Assembly (NCBI GenBank): GCA_031426915.1
Contig: JASJPB010000008.1
Coordinates: 1 to 64,000, forward strand
Source: Sulfurimicrobium sp031426915
GTDB taxonomy: Bacteria > Pseudomonadota > Gammaproteobacteria > Burkholderiales > Sulfuricellaceae
DNA: 64,000 nucleotides
Reading direction: 5' to 3'
Shown here in pieces: positions 43,210 to 52,697 of this stretch. Position numbers and translations under genes: made by a program. Within the stretch, counting starts at the first letter, position 1, and every line of letters begins with the position of its first letter. The notes beneath the pieces were generated by a model. It searched no databases, had not been told where the DNA came from, and saw only the letters and a program-made list of their open reading frames with translations.

Positions 43210-45483
43210 TTATTCAGGTGGGGTAAGTAATTCTACGAAACCACATTCTTTTTGCGGGCAAACTTTTTCAGTGCCACGACGCTTGGTAATTTTTATGGTT
43301 AGAATGGGCCAGCCACATTTTGGGCAAGGTTCATTAATGGGAGGGTTCCAGGTGGCGTATTTGCACTTTGGGTAGCTGTTGCAGGAATAGAATAGTTTGC
43401 CATAACGGCTCTTGCGCTCGATCAGCGTCCCTTCTTTGCATTCCGGGCAGTGCACGCCGGTATCCTTGGGTTTTTCCAGGGGTTCGATAAACTTGCACTT
43501 TGGATAGCTGGTACAACCGATGAACTTTCCATAAGATCCGGCCTTAATTACCAGCTGGCTACTGCACAGAGGGCAGACGCGGTCCTCTACAATGACTGGT
43601 TGGGTCGTTTCACCGGGTTCTCCATCAACGTTTCGGGTGTAATCGCATTCCGGGTAGCCCGAGCAACCGATGAATTTACCACGCTTGCCCAAGCGGCTAG
43701 TTAAGGGCTTGCCGCATTTTGGGCACGCCTCGTCCAACTGTTCTACACCGGGACGATCAACGTCTTTTTTCTCCACTATCTGTTGGCTAAAACCTTTCCA
43801 GAATTCATCCAGAACAGGAATCCACTCGCGTTTTCCGGTGGATATTAGATCCAGCTCATCTTCCAGCTTGGCTGTGAAATCGTAATCCACATAGCGGGTG
43901 AAATGTTCGGTGAGGAATTTGTTCACCACCCTGCCTACATCCGTAGGGACGAAGCGTTTTTTGTCCAGTAGTGCGTATTCTCGTGCTATCAAGGTGCTGA
44001 TAATACTGGCGTAGGTCGAGGGGCGGCCAATGCCGAATTCTTCCAAGGCCTTTACCAGGCTTGCTTCGGAGTAGCGTGGCGGAGGTTGGGTGAAGTGCTG
44101 CTCGCCGGCGATCTGGTCGATGGCGACTTGCTCGCCCTTTTCCAGTGGAGGCAGCTTGCTTTCACCCTCCTCCTCACTGTCGTCTTCACCTTCCTGATAC
44201 ACGGCAATATAGCCTGGAAACACCATTACCTGGCCTGTGGCACGGAACAGATTTTCTTCGCTGCCTACGGCGAGGTCCAGGCTGACCGTATCAAATTTAG
44301 CCGGGCTCATCTGGCACGCCAGGGAGCGTTTCCAGATCATTTCATAGAGTTTGGCCTGGTCAGCGGTAAGGTAAGCCTTCATTTCTTGCGGAGTGCGTTG
44401 GATGGAGGTTGGGCGAACCGCTTCGTGAGCTTCCTGAGCATTTTTGGATTTGTTTTTAAAACTTACGGCGGCTTTGGGCAAATAGTCCGCACTGAAATTG
44501 CTGCTGATGTATGCACGAATTTCATCCAGAGCTTCATTCGCCAGACTTACCGAATCGGTACGCATATAGGTGATCAAGCCTACTGCTTCTCCCCCGATGT
44601 CGATACCTTCGTAGAGTTGCTGAGCAACCTTCATGGCACGATCCGTGGAAAAGCCCAGCTTGCGTACCGCTTCCTGCTGCAGCGTCGATGTGGTGAATGG
44701 TGCCGCGGCTTGACGCTGTTTGCGTTTTTTTTCCACCTGGGTAACGGTGGCTTTGTCATTGCCTGTTGTCAGATGGGTGACTATTTCGGCTTGTGTTTCA
44801 CTGTTGGTAACGCTGAACTGGGTTAGTTTCTCGCCTTTATACTGAAACAGTTTGGCATTGAATTTCTGCCGACCTTTATGGGTATCGAGGTGAATGCTCC
44901 AGTATTCCTGAGTCTGAAACTTCTCGATTTCGATTTCTCGCTCGACGATCAGGCGCAACGCTGGACTCTGCACACGGCCAGCCGACAGGCCGCGACGAAT
45001 TTTGCGCCATAACAATGGGGATAGATTAAAGCCCACAAGGTAATCCAACGCGCGACGTGCCTGCTGGGCGTTGACCATGTCCATGGCGATGTCGCGCGGT
45101 GCGGCCACTGCTGCCTGTACCGCGGACTGGGTGATTTCGTGAAACACAACACGCTTCAAGATCTTGTTCTTCAGAAGTTTTTTGCTTTTGAGTATTTCCG
45201 CCAGATGCCAGGCAATGGCCTCCCCTTCGCGGTCCGGGTCGGTCGCGAGATAGATCGCATCGGCATCCTTGACTGCCTTGGCTATGGCATCCACGTGCTT
45301 GGAGTTACGCGTGATCAGCTCGTATTTCATTGCGAAGTCGTGTTCAGTATCCACGGCGCCCTGCTTAGGCACGAGGTCGCGAACGTGTCCATATGAGGCA
45401 AGCACCTCGAAGTCCTTGCCCAGATATTTTTTTAGGGTTTTGGCTTTGGAGGGGGATTCAACGATCAATAAGGAAGTGGACAT
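43210..45483 (-). CDS. topA: DNA topoisomerase I (type IA)
   Basis: A 757-residue enzyme relaxing negative supercoils. The Toprim domain begins TSLLIVESPSKAKTLKKYLG and has YLATDPDREGEAIAWHL. The catalytic Tyr is in GLITYMRTDSVSL (about 304). The C-terminal third has four Cys4 zinc modules: CPKC/CSGYPEC, CPLC/CTSYPKC, CPEC/CNSYPKC and CPKC/CPQKEC (about 595-750). It lacks the longer C-terminal tail of the 865-residue E. coli enzyme. It is the last gene after LysM-dprA-smg on this strand. Confidence 0.98.
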   Translation of the reverse strand: MSTSLLIVESPSKAKTLKKYLGKDFEVLASYGHVRDLVPKQGAVDTEHDFAMKYELITRNSKHVDAIAKAVKDADAIYLATDPDREGEAIAWHLAEILKSKKLLKNKILKRVVFHEITQSAVQAAVAAPRDIAMDMVNAQQARRALDYLVGFNLSPLLWRKIRRGLSAGRVQSPALRLIVEREIEIEKFQTQEYWSIHLDTHKGRQKFNAKLFQYKGEKLTQFSVTNSETQAEIVTHLTTGNDKATVTQVEKKRKQRQAAAPFTTSTLQQEAVRKLGFSTDRAMKVAQQLYEGIDIGGEAVGLITYMRTDSVSLANEALDEIRAYISSNFSADYLPKAAVSFKNKSKNAQEAHEAVRPTSIQRTPQEMKAYLTADQAKLYEMIWKRSLACQMSPAKFDTVSLDLAVGSEENLFRATGQVMVFPGYIAVYQEGEDDSEEEGESKLPPLEKGEQVAIDQIAGEQHFTQPPPRYSEASLVKALEEFGIGRPSTYASIISTLIAREYALLDKKRFVPTDVGRVVNKFLTEHFTRYVDYDFTAKLEDELDLISTGKREWIPVLDEFWKGFSQQIVEKKDVDRPGVEQLDEACPKCGKPLTSRLGKRGKFIGCSGYPECDYTRNVDGEPGETTQPVIVEDRVCPLCSSQLVIKAGSYGKFIGCTSYPKCKFIEPLEKPKDTGVHCPECKEGTLIERKSRYGKLFYSCNSYPKCKYATWNPPINEPCPKCGWPILTIKITKRRGTEKVCPQKECGFVELLTPPE

Positions 45484-45534
45484 ATGGGAATTTTGGCGCT
45501 GAAGAATAATCAGCGGCTGGTCTAGGGTTGGGGG

Positions 45535-45993
45535 TTAGTGCATTTGCGGCGAACTATCGCCGAACAGCAGGTCTTCCATGAACAGGTAGTCGTCGGCCTG
45601 ACCGTGGCTCCAGAGCACCATTAGCACAATCCATTTCACTTGCTCCAAGCCAACGTCACGATCGTTCAGAGCAAGAATGCGGTCAATGACCCACTCGCGC
45701 TGGACCGGGTTGAGAATGTTGGACGCCTCAAGAAAAGCGAGGAAGCCGCGACTTTCGACATCGATTTTTTTCTGTTCTAGGTCGGCGTAAATGCGTGCTG
45801 ACTTGCTCGCAACCAGGCTATCCGGATAGGGCGAGCTGGAAAGCGTTTCCAGCCCGTTAAGCCAATCGAAGGCGAGGTTGATTTCCGTGCTGTCGAAGCC
45901 CGCAGCGGATAACTCCTGCTCCAGGGTGCCCTGGTCAGGATGGAGATCTGCTTCGAAATAATTTTCGAACAAATATACGAGAATATCGAACAT
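45535..45993 (-). CDS. smg: Smg family protein (DUF494)
   Basis: A 152-residue acidic protein of the Smg/DUF494 family, starting MFDILVYLFENYFEADLHPD, the family hallmark. It is mostly helical and has no assigned activity; the gene is conserved beside dprA and topA in proteobacteria. ATG 45993 is used. The longer open frame upstream only overlaps the end of dprA. Confidence 0.93.
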   Translation of the reverse strand: MFDILVYLFENYFEADLHPDQGTLEQELSAAGFDSTEINLAFDWLNGLETLSSSPYPDSLVASKSARIYADLEQKKIDVESRGFLAFLEASNILNPVQREWVIDRILALNDRDVGLEQVKWIVLMVLWSHGQADDYLFMEDLLFGDSSPQMH

Positions 45994-46015
45994 CATCAGG
46001 GAATTCGCTTTTAAT

Positions 46016-47116
46016 CTAGGCTTCTGTTTTTCCGCATCGCTGGTACATGCCACCCGGCAGGCTGGTCACGTAACCGTCCAATTCCATTGTCAACAGAATG
46101 GCGCAAACACTATCACTCGTCAAGCCGCTACAGGCTACCAAAGCATCTATCCCGACAGGGTCATAACCAAGGCAATGCAATAAACGGACGTCTTCACCAC
46201 TCGAAGGGGAGGGCTCGGAACAGACTGTAGATTCGGTTCCGGCATGGTAACCGAGTTCTTCGATAATGTCCTGCGCACTCTCCACGAGCTTGGCCCCCTG
46301 CTTGATGAGGTAATGGCAGCCTTTGGCAAGGGGAGAATGGATGGAGCCCGGGATGGCGAACACTTCCCTCCCCTGTTCTGCTGCCAGTCTTGCAGTAATC
46401 AAGGAGCCGCTTTGTAATGCTGCTTCAATGACCAGGCACCCGCGGGACAGGCCGCTGATGATGCGGTTACGGCGGGGGAAGTTTTGTGCTTTGGAGGGTG
46501 TGCCAATGGGGAACTCGGATACCAGCGCGCCTTTTTGCGCCAGTTCGTGCGCCAGTTCGCGGTGCCGGGAAGGATAAACGACGTCGAGTCCCGTTCCCAC
46601 AACAGCGATACTGCCTGCTGCGCCCTGCAGCCCGCCACGGTGAGCCGCGCCATCTATGCCAAGCGCCATTCCGCTGACAATGCATAGTCCTCTGTCACTC
46701 AAAAAACGCGCAAAGTGTTCGGCATTGGTAAGACCCTGCTGCGTGGCATTGCGACTGCCCACTATTGCCAGGGCGGGGTGGTTGAGCAGCGCTTTCCGCC
46801 CTTTGACATAAAGCAGGGGGGGCGGGTCGGTCACCTCCAGCAAACTGCGTGGATAATCCGGGTCGGCCAAGGTAACAATATGGTTGAGAGGGTCCGCCAA
46901 CCAAGCCAAGGTCGAGGCTAGAGCTTCATGATCAGGCCCGGCAGCAATGGCGCGGGCGATGGGGTCCCTGACTACATTTAGAAGAGCGGCGTGGGCTGTT
47001 GCAAAGATCAGGTCCGGTTCGCCAAATGCTTGTAGCAGGCGCCGGTAGGTCTCCCCCCCCAAGCCATGAATCAGGCTCAGGGCAACCCACAGCGATGGGT
47101 TCTGGCTATTGGTCAA
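46016..47116 (-). CDS. dprA: DNA-processing protein DprA (natural transformation)
   Basis: A 366-residue protein that loads RecA on incoming single-stranded DNA. An N-terminal helical domain (about 8-75) is followed by the Rossmann-like DprA core with LAIVGSRNATQQGL, IVSGMALGIDGAAHRGGL, TVGTGLDVVYP-like VVGTGLDVVYPSRH, and FPRRNRIISGLS. A C-terminal winged-helix-like DML1 domain (about 305-360) is present. The ATG overlaps the stop of the LysM gene by four bases. DprA presence alone does not prove competence. Confidence 0.96.
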   Translation of the reverse strand: MTNSQNPSLWVALSLIHGLGGETYRRLLQAFGEPDLIFATAHAALLNVVRDPIARAIAAGPDHEALASTLAWLADPLNHIVTLADPDYPRSLLEVTDPPPLLYVKGRKALLNHPALAIVGSRNATQQGLTNAEHFARFLSDRGLCIVSGMALGIDGAAHRGGLQGAAGSIAVVGTGLDVVYPSRHRELAHELAQKGALVSEFPIGTPSKAQNFPRRNRIISGLSRGCLVIEAALQSGSLITARLAAEQGREVFAIPGSIHSPLAKGCHYLIKQGAKLVESAQDIIEELGYHAGTESTVCSEPSPSSGEDVRLLHCLGYDPVGIDALVACSGLTSDSVCAILLTMELDGYVTSLPGGMYQRCGKTEA

Positions 47117-48408
47117 GGATTTTTGACGACGTCCAGCAGATATACCGGCCGGCTGGTATTCATCACCAGGGCATAAGAAGCTTTCTCAAAGACACGATAA
47201 ACAAGTACTAAACCAGTGCGCGCATCGGGAAGTGTAAATGCGTCCCGCTTGGCTGCCCGGCAGTGGACTTTGTAAACTTCCTTGGGATTAAAGAACTGGT
47301 CAAAGCTTACCTTGGCCCCCGGCTTAAGACACCCGATGTCGGAATAGCGCCAGGCGTCCGTTGCCTCGGCCCCATCTGTTGCTGGCGAACCGTCCCCCTT
47401 TTTTGCACAGGGCTGGAAAACTTCCTTGGGATCGTAGAACTGGTCAAAGCTGACTTTTGCACCAGACTTCAGACAATCTGTATCACTGTAACGCCAGGCC
47501 TTCTTGAGCGGCGCTCCAGGCAGCGCATCAACATCGCGGCCCTTGCGGTATACCGCAAGCACATGACCCACCTCGAGGCCGTCTTCGCTGCCTTTGTTGA
47601 TAACCACGGTCGCATACTGACCCACGTCGGAAACAGAGCCATAGGCCGATATTATCCGGCCATTAATGGCCACGTCAGGGGCGTGAGGAACAAACTGCAC
47701 CCTGGTTTCCGATGTTGGCACCAGGCGATCGTCGCGGCGGATTTCTTGCACCGAACGGGTGATTTGCACCGTCATTATCTCGTCGGCGACCAGGGTTTTT
47801 GCTTCACCAAGGTATTCCGCCTCAAGACCCAGCTCTTCCTGGGAATCCGGATCAAGCAGGGTTTTGCCTGGGCGGAAAATGCTCCAGTCCTTAACGGCAC
47901 TGTCCTTGGCTCCGGCGACGTAAATCTTGTCGCCCAGACCCATGATGTAGCGGTTTTCTTCCGGACCCACAATGTAGGGGGAATGATCCAGAGCATCATC
48001 TTCGACAATTTGCGGCCCGGCCAGGAATGGACCGATCGCGGAAAGAGGAATGGCCGGGATGGCGCGCGCTTCCATGGATTCGCTGCGGACGCGAGGAGAC
48101 AGCTTGACGGTTTCCTGAGCGCCTTTTACCAGGCGCAACATGGGGGAATCGCCGCTCATGTCCAGAACGACCATATCTCCAGGATAAATACGATGTGGGT
48201 TCTTGATTTGTTCCCGGTTCATCTTCCACAGTTCGGGCCAGCGCCAGGGATCTTTAAGGAAGCGCGAGGACACGCTCCACAAGGTATCTCCCTTCACGAC
48301 CACATATTGCTGGGGCGGGTTTTCCTGAAGCACTGGTTCGTCAGCCCATGTCGGGGAGGAAATGAAGCCGGAAAGGGAAAGCACAGCTATAATGATGGGC
48401 CTACGCAT
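47113..48408 (-). CDS. LysM-domain peptidoglycan-binding protein with internal duplicated Cys module
   Basis: A secreted protein of about 431 residues. A signal peptide (MRRPIIIAVLSLSGFISSP) is followed by one LysM domain (QYVVVKGDTLWSVSSRFL to YPGDMVVLD, about 33-83) and a long C-terminal region shared by betaproteobacterial relatives next to dprA. Two tandem copies of a 31-residue module (AWRYSD, CLK, GAKVSFDQF, PKEV) are inserted near residues 303-383. They each contain a pair of cysteines and look like a duplication. Start 48408 is chosen because GAGG lies five bases upstream and the signal peptide begins there; ATG 48456 would extend it by 16 residues. Confidence 0.88.
   Translation of the reverse strand: MRRPIIIAVLSLSGFISSPTWADEPVLQENPPQQYVVVKGDTLWSVSSRFLKDPWRWPELWKMNREQIKNPHRIYPGDMVVLDMSGDSPMLRLVKGAQETVKLSPRVRSESMEARAIPAIPLSAIGPFLAGPQIVEDDALDHSPYIVGPEENRYIMGLGDKIYVAGAKDSAVKDWSIFRPGKTLLDPDSQEELGLEAEYLGEAKTLVADEIMTVQITRSVQEIRRDDRLVPTSETRVQFVPHAPDVAINGRIISAYGSVSDVGQYATVVINKGSEDGLEVGHVLAVYRKGRDVDALPGAPLKKAWRYSDTDCLKSGAKVSFDQFYDPKEVFQPCAKKGDGSPATDGAEATDAWRYSDIGCLKPGAKVSFDQFFNPKEVYKVHCRAAKRDAFTLPDARTGLVLVYRVFEKASYALVMNTSRPVYLLDVVKNP
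47260..47500 (-). repeat. Intragenic tandem duplication in the LysM gene
   Basis: Segments 47408-47500 and 47260-47353 encode the same module, with about 24 of 31 residues identical. The DNA copies have diverged mainly at third positions, so the duplication is not very recent. About 17 residues separate the copies. Confidence 0.8.
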
Positions 48409-48543
48409 AGGGCGCCTCGCTCTCGTAAAGAACTTTTTTGCTTCGTTCATGGCCAAAAGTTCAAGATATGGGCCAGCTACCGGCTGGTCGGTTTAGGGTT
48501 TAGATTAAATTCTGCATGTAATTAGTTAAATAGGCAAGCATTT

Positions 48544-49047
48544 ATGGCCATTTTAAAGATCCTGCATTACCCCGATGAGCGTTTGCATACCGTGGCCTCA
48601 CCGGTGAAAGAAGTCAACGCCGAAATCCGTAGACTGATAGATGACATGGGCCAGACCATGTATGCCGCGCCGGGCATCGGTCTTGCAGCGACTCAGGTGA
48701 ATGTGCACAAGCGGGTCATCGTGATCGACATCTCGGAATCCCATAACAAGCTGATGGCATTGATCAACCCCAGAATCCTTAGTCGTGAAGGCGTGGGTGA
48801 GCGCGAGGAGGGCTGCCTTTCTGTGCCCGGGATATATGAAAAGGTCAGCCGCGCAGAGCGCGTCACCGTGGAGGCGCTCGACCGTGACGGCAAAAGTTTT
48901 CGTCTCGATGCCGAAGGCTTGCTGGCGGTATGTATCCAGCATGAAATTGATCACCTTGAGGGCAAAGTGTTCGTGGAATATCTTTCCCGTCTCAAGCAAA
49001 CACGGATCAAGATCAAATTGCAGAAACTGTTGCGCGAGACCATGTAA
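48544..49047 (+). CDS. def: Peptide deformylase
   Basis: A 167-residue metalloenzyme removing the N-formyl group from nascent proteins. All three motifs are intact: GIGLAATQ (44-51), EGCLS (89-93, Cys metal ligand) and QHEIDH (132-137, two His ligands and the catalytic Glu). It is divergent from the LysM gene. fmt begins on the base after its stop codon, so the two are coupled. Confidence 0.98.
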   Translation: MAILKILHYPDERLHTVASPVKEVNAEIRRLIDDMGQTMYAAPGIGLAATQVNVHKRVIVIDISESHNKLMALINPRILSREGVGEREEGCLSVPGIYEKVSRAERVTVEALDRDGKSFRLDAEGLLAVCIQHEIDHLEGKVFVEYLSRLKQTRIKIKLQKLLRETM

Positions 49048-49974
49048 ATGAGGGTGATTTTTGCCGGGACGCCGGAATTCGCAGCATGGGCCCTGGCCGA
49101 CCTGATTCGCGCCGGCCATGAGGTGGTGTTGGTGCTCACTCAGCCGGACCGGCCTGCAGGCAGGGGGATGAGTCTTGCCATGAGCCCGGTGAAGCAATTG
49201 GCGCTGGTCCATCATTTGACGGTATTGCAACCGCAGACGCTGAGGCATTCCGAAATCCAGGGCGAACTTGCCGCGGTTGGCGCCGATGTCATGATTGTGG
49301 CGGCTTATGGGCTGATTTTACCCCAGGAGGTATTGGCAATCCCTCCCCTGGGTTGTCTCAATATCCACGCCTCGCTGTTGCCGCGCTGGCGTGGTGCGGC
49401 ACCGATTCAGCGCGCGATCTTGGCGGGGGACTCGGAAACCGGCATCACCATCATGCAAATGGATGAAGGGCTCGATACCGGGCCGATTCTGCTGGAGTTT
49501 CCCGTGCCCATCGGCGTGGACGATACCGCACGTGCCTTGCACGACAAGCTTGCCGCGCAGGGAGGCGACGCGATTGTGTCGGCCCTGGCCAGATTGCAAG
49601 CGGGTGCATTAACAGGCCGGATTCAGGATGAAAGCCAGTCCACTTATGCCGCCAAGTTGTCCAAGGCCGAGGCCCGGCTTGACTGGAATCGCCCGGCACA
49701 GGAACTTGAACGCGCAGTACGCGCCTACAATCCCGTTCCGGTGGCACAGGCTTCGTTCAAGGGCGAAACATGGCGTATCTGGCAAGTCGCGCTGCGGAAG
49801 GGCAGCGGATTACCGGGCACGGTTCTGCGCGCGGACAAGGACGGCCTGCTGGTCGCGTGCGGCGAAGGTGCGCTGCTACTCCAGGAAGTGCAGAAGGCAG
49901 GGGGCAAGCGCTTAGTGCTGGCGCAGTTTCTCCACGGTAATCCGGTGCAGCCCGGCGAGCGTTTCGATGCTTGA
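49048..49974 (+). CDS. fmt: Methionyl-tRNA formyltransferase
   Basis: A 308-residue enzyme that formylates initiator Met-tRNA with 10-formyl-THF. The N-terminal formyltransferase fold has MRVIFAGTPEFAAWAL, the catalytic Asn/His region in LNIHASLLPRWRGAAPIQRA and the Asp in ITIMQMDEGLDTGP. A C-terminal OB-like domain (about 205-305) binds tRNA. It forms a functional pair with def. Confidence 0.98.
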   Translation: MRVIFAGTPEFAAWALADLIRAGHEVVLVLTQPDRPAGRGMSLAMSPVKQLALVHHLTVLQPQTLRHSEIQGELAAVGADVMIVAAYGLILPQEVLAIPPLGCLNIHASLLPRWRGAAPIQRAILAGDSETGITIMQMDEGLDTGPILLEFPVPIGVDDTARALHDKLAAQGGDAIVSALARLQAGALTGRIQDESQSTYAAKLSKAEARLDWNRPAQELERAVRAYNPVPVAQASFKGETWRIWQVALRKGSGLPGTVLRADKDGLLVACGEGALLLQEVQKAGGKRLVLAQFLHGNPVQPGERFDA

Positions 49975-50030
49975 TTTTCCTTTCCGCGCCGCAATCTAAC
50001 GCGCTATCCGGGATTGATGACGAGGGTTAA

Positions 50031-50885
50031 ATGTTAGGCAACTGGTTCAAAACAAGCATTTTGATGGCGGCCATTGTGGCCCTCTTCGGTGTCATTGGCG
50101 CCATGCTGGGTGGCCAGTCCGGGATGCTGCTCGCGCTTTTGTTCGCGGGCTGCATGAATGCCTGGGCATACTGGTTTTCCGATCAGGCGGTGCTCAAGAT
50201 GTACAATGCACAGGAAGTGGATGAGACCAGCGCACCGCAGTTCTACCGCATGGTGCGCGAACTGGCCCATAACGCCGGCCTGCCCATGCCCCGCGTGTAC
50301 GTGATCAACCAAGAACAGCCCAATGCTTTTGCCACCGGACGTGATCCGGAACATGCGGCGGTGGCGGCTACTACCGGCATCATGCGCGTTTTGTCCGAGC
50401 GCGAACTGCGCGGGGTAATGGCCCACGAGCTGGCGCATGTCAAGCATCGCGACACCCTGATTTCCACTATCTCCGCTACCATCGCCGGAGCCATTTCCGC
50501 CATCGCCCAGTTCGGCATGCTGTTCGGCGGTAGCCAAAATGGCGAACGCAACGTGCACCCGGTAGTAGCGATTTTGATCATGATCGTGGCTCCGATCGCG
50601 GCAGCGCTGATTCAGATGGCGATTTCCCGCTCGCGGGAGTTCGAGGCCGACCGCGGCGGCGCGGAGATTTGCCGCGACCCGCAGGCACTCGCCGCTGCGC
50701 TCGACAAGATTCACCGTTATGCTCAGGGACTGCCCATGCCTACCGCCGAACAACATCCGGAAACGGCGCAGATGATGATCATCAATCCACTTTCAGGGAA
50801 TGGTATCAAGAGCCTGTTCAGCACCCACCCCGCTACCGAAGAACGGGTTGCACGCCTGATGGCGATGGCGCGCGGCCTTGCTTGA
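50031..50885 (+). CDS. htpX: Membrane-bound zinc metalloprotease HtpX
   Basis: A 284-residue M48-family protease involved in quality control of inner-membrane proteins. Two N-terminal membrane helices (about 8-28 and 32-50), zinc motif HELAH (132-136), two further hydrophobic segments (about 150-205), and the third zinc-ligand Glu in SREFEADRGGAEI. Length matches the family (about 290). It overlaps the proposed start of rsmB by eight bases. Confidence 0.97.
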   Translation: MLGNWFKTSILMAAIVALFGVIGAMLGGQSGMLLALLFAGCMNAWAYWFSDQAVLKMYNAQEVDETSAPQFYRMVRELAHNAGLPMPRVYVINQEQPNAFATGRDPEHAAVAATTGIMRVLSERELRGVMAHELAHVKHRDTLISTISATIAGAISAIAQFGMLFGGSQNGERNVHPVVAILIMIVAPIAAALIQMAISRSREFEADRGGAEICRDPQALAAALDKIHRYAQGLPMPTAEQHPETAQMMIINPLSGNGIKSLFSTHPATEERVARLMAMARGLA

Positions 50886-52155
50886 CGCGCAACGCCTTGC
50901 CAGCCAGTCCGTTGCCCAGGTTTTTGCCGGGCGCAACCTTAATCAGGTATTGCGGACTGCGCTCGCCCGACACCCGCAACTGACACCGCAACAGCGCGCC
51001 CTGTTGCAGGATTTGAGCTACGGCACACTGCGTCACTACGGACTGCTCCAGGCGGTATTGGGGCTGCTGCTGCAAAAACCGCTGCATGACGAAAGCCTTC
51101 GTTTCCTGTTGCTGGTAGCGCTTTATCAGCTTGCCTATACCCATGCCCAGCCCCATGCAGTGGTAGATCACGCGGTGCGGGTGACGGTCCAGGCGCTGCG
51201 CAAGACCTCCGCCAAGGGCTTGGTGAATGCCGTTCTACGCAATTTCCTGCGGCGCCGCGAGGTACTTCTCGCAGAGGCCGGCGCGGCCAGCGAAGTGGCG
51301 CTTCACGGTTACCCTCAATGGTGGATAGACAAACTGCGGGCCCAATATCCGCTGGCTTGGGAAAATATTCTCGCTTGCGGTAACCAGCGCCCCCCCATGG
51401 CGCTACGCGTAAACCGGCGTCAGGGTGGCGTGGATGCCTATCTGGAGCGGCTTTCCCGAGCGGGCATTTGTGGCCATGTGCTGGGGCAAAGCGGCATCCT
51501 GCTTGAACAACCGGTAGCGGTCGACAATCTGCCAGGCTTCGCCGCAGGCGCGGCCTCGGTGCAGGACGGTGGTGCCCAGATTGCCGCAACCTTGCTGGAT
51601 GTGGCAGATGGCATGCGAGTGCTGGACGCCTGTGCTGCGCCAGGCGGTAAAACCGCCCACCTGCTTGAACTGGCGGATATTGAACTGACGGCGCTGGATC
51701 ACGACAGCAAGCGTTTGCAGAAAGTGGAGCAGAACCTGGATCGGCTGGGGTTGAAGGCCAAATGCATGGTAGGGGATGCTGCGGAGCCGCAACAATGGTG
51801 GGATGGACGTGCTTTCCAGCGCATACTGGCCGATGTGCCGTGTAGCGCGTCCGGGGTGGTGCGGCGCCACCCCGACATAAAATGGCTGCGCCGTGAAAAA
51901 GATATAGACCAGTTCGCAGCGCAGCAGGCGTGCATACTTGACGCGCTGTGGCGCTGTCTGGAGCAAGGTGGTAAATTGCTTTACGTGACCTGTTCCGTAT
52001 TTGACCAGGAAAACAGTCAGCAAGTCGCGGCTTTTCTGGAACGTCATGCGGATGCAGAACAGCTGCCGCTGACAGGTTTTGCGCAAAGGGATCTCCAATT
52101 ATTACCAGACCACGAGCATGATGGTTTTTACTACGCCCTTCTTGCCAAACATTAG
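50878..52155 (+). CDS. rsmB: 16S rRNA (cytosine967-C5)-methyltransferase RsmB
   Basis: A 425-residue enzyme with an N-terminal NusB-like RNA-binding domain (about 1-135) and a C-terminal SAM methyltransferase. The SAM motif is DACAAPGGKTAHLLEL (about 250). The catalytic cysteines are in DVPCSASGVVRRHPDIKW and YVTCSVF. No in-frame ATG exists near the N-terminus; the TTG at 50878 (MLDAQRLASQSV) fits the family and overlaps htpX by eight bases. Confidence 0.96.
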   Translation: MLDAQRLASQSVAQVFAGRNLNQVLRTALARHPQLTPQQRALLQDLSYGTLRHYGLLQAVLGLLLQKPLHDESLRFLLLVALYQLAYTHAQPHAVVDHAVRVTVQALRKTSAKGLVNAVLRNFLRRREVLLAEAGAASEVALHGYPQWWIDKLRAQYPLAWENILACGNQRPPMALRVNRRQGGVDAYLERLSRAGICGHVLGQSGILLEQPVAVDNLPGFAAGAASVQDGGAQIAATLLDVADGMRVLDACAAPGGKTAHLLELADIELTALDHDSKRLQKVEQNLDRLGLKAKCMVGDAAEPQQWWDGRAFQRILADVPCSASGVVRRHPDIKWLRREKDIDQFAAQQACILDALWRCLEQGGKLLYVTCSVFDQENSQQVAAFLERHADAEQLPLTGFAQRDLQLLPDHEHDGFYYALLAKH

Positions 52156-52690
52156 AATTCTTATGGCCGCACTGCTGCTGTGCCTTGCCACGGGTGCGCG
52201 TGCGGATGCGGGGATTCAGGTCAAAACAGCGGAACTTGATCTGGTTGAGGAGGTGTACCAGCTTAAAGCTGAGTTCGACGTAAATTTCAGTCAGGCTCTG
52301 GAAGATGCTTTAAACAAGGGTGTGCCGCTGCACTTCCTGGTCGAGTTCGAGCTTAACCGGCCGCGCTGGTACTGGCTCGATGAAACCATCGCCAGTTCCC
52401 AGCAGCAGATACGCATCAGCTATCATGCCCTGACCAAGCAATATCGCCTGCAGCTTCACGAGCAGCAGAAAACCTTTCCCACGCTGGCCGAGCTTAAAAA
52501 CGATCTGGCGCGCATACAGGAGTGGCGCGTGGTGGAGCGCGCCCAACTGAAAAAGCGTTACAGTTATGAAGCGCGGCTACGCATGAGGCTGGACTTGTCT
52601 CAATTGCCGAAACCCCTTCAGGTGAATGCCTTGGCCTCCAAGGAGTGGAATATGGAGTCAGAGTGGCACCGCTGGGCTCTTAACCCTTGA
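52118..52690 (+). CDS. DUF4390 family exported protein
   Basis: A protein of about 190 residues. A hydrophobic signal sequence (NIRILMAALLLCLATGARA) is followed by a mainly beta DUF4390 region (about 32-190) with QVKTAELDLVEEVYQLKAEF-type strands and PRWYWLDETIA. The function is unknown. The gene is regularly found between rsmB and ntrY in betaproteobacteria, which is the main support. The start is uncertain: 52118, 52121 and 52163 are all possible, and the first two overlap the rsmB 3' end. Confidence 0.85.
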   Translation: MMVFTTPFLPNIRILMAALLLCLATGARADAGIQVKTAELDLVEEVYQLKAEFDVNFSQALEDALNKGVPLHFLVEFELNRPRWYWLDETIASSQQQIRISYHALTKQYRLQLHEQQKTFPTLAELKNDLARIQEWRVVERAQLKKRYSYEARLRMRLDLSQLPKPLQVNALASKEWNMESEWHRWALNP

Positions 52691-52697
52691 ATCCATA

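Noticed and set aside
45130..45150. TTTCGTGAAAC in topA considered as parS
   Set aside because: It lacks the central CACGTG hexamer.
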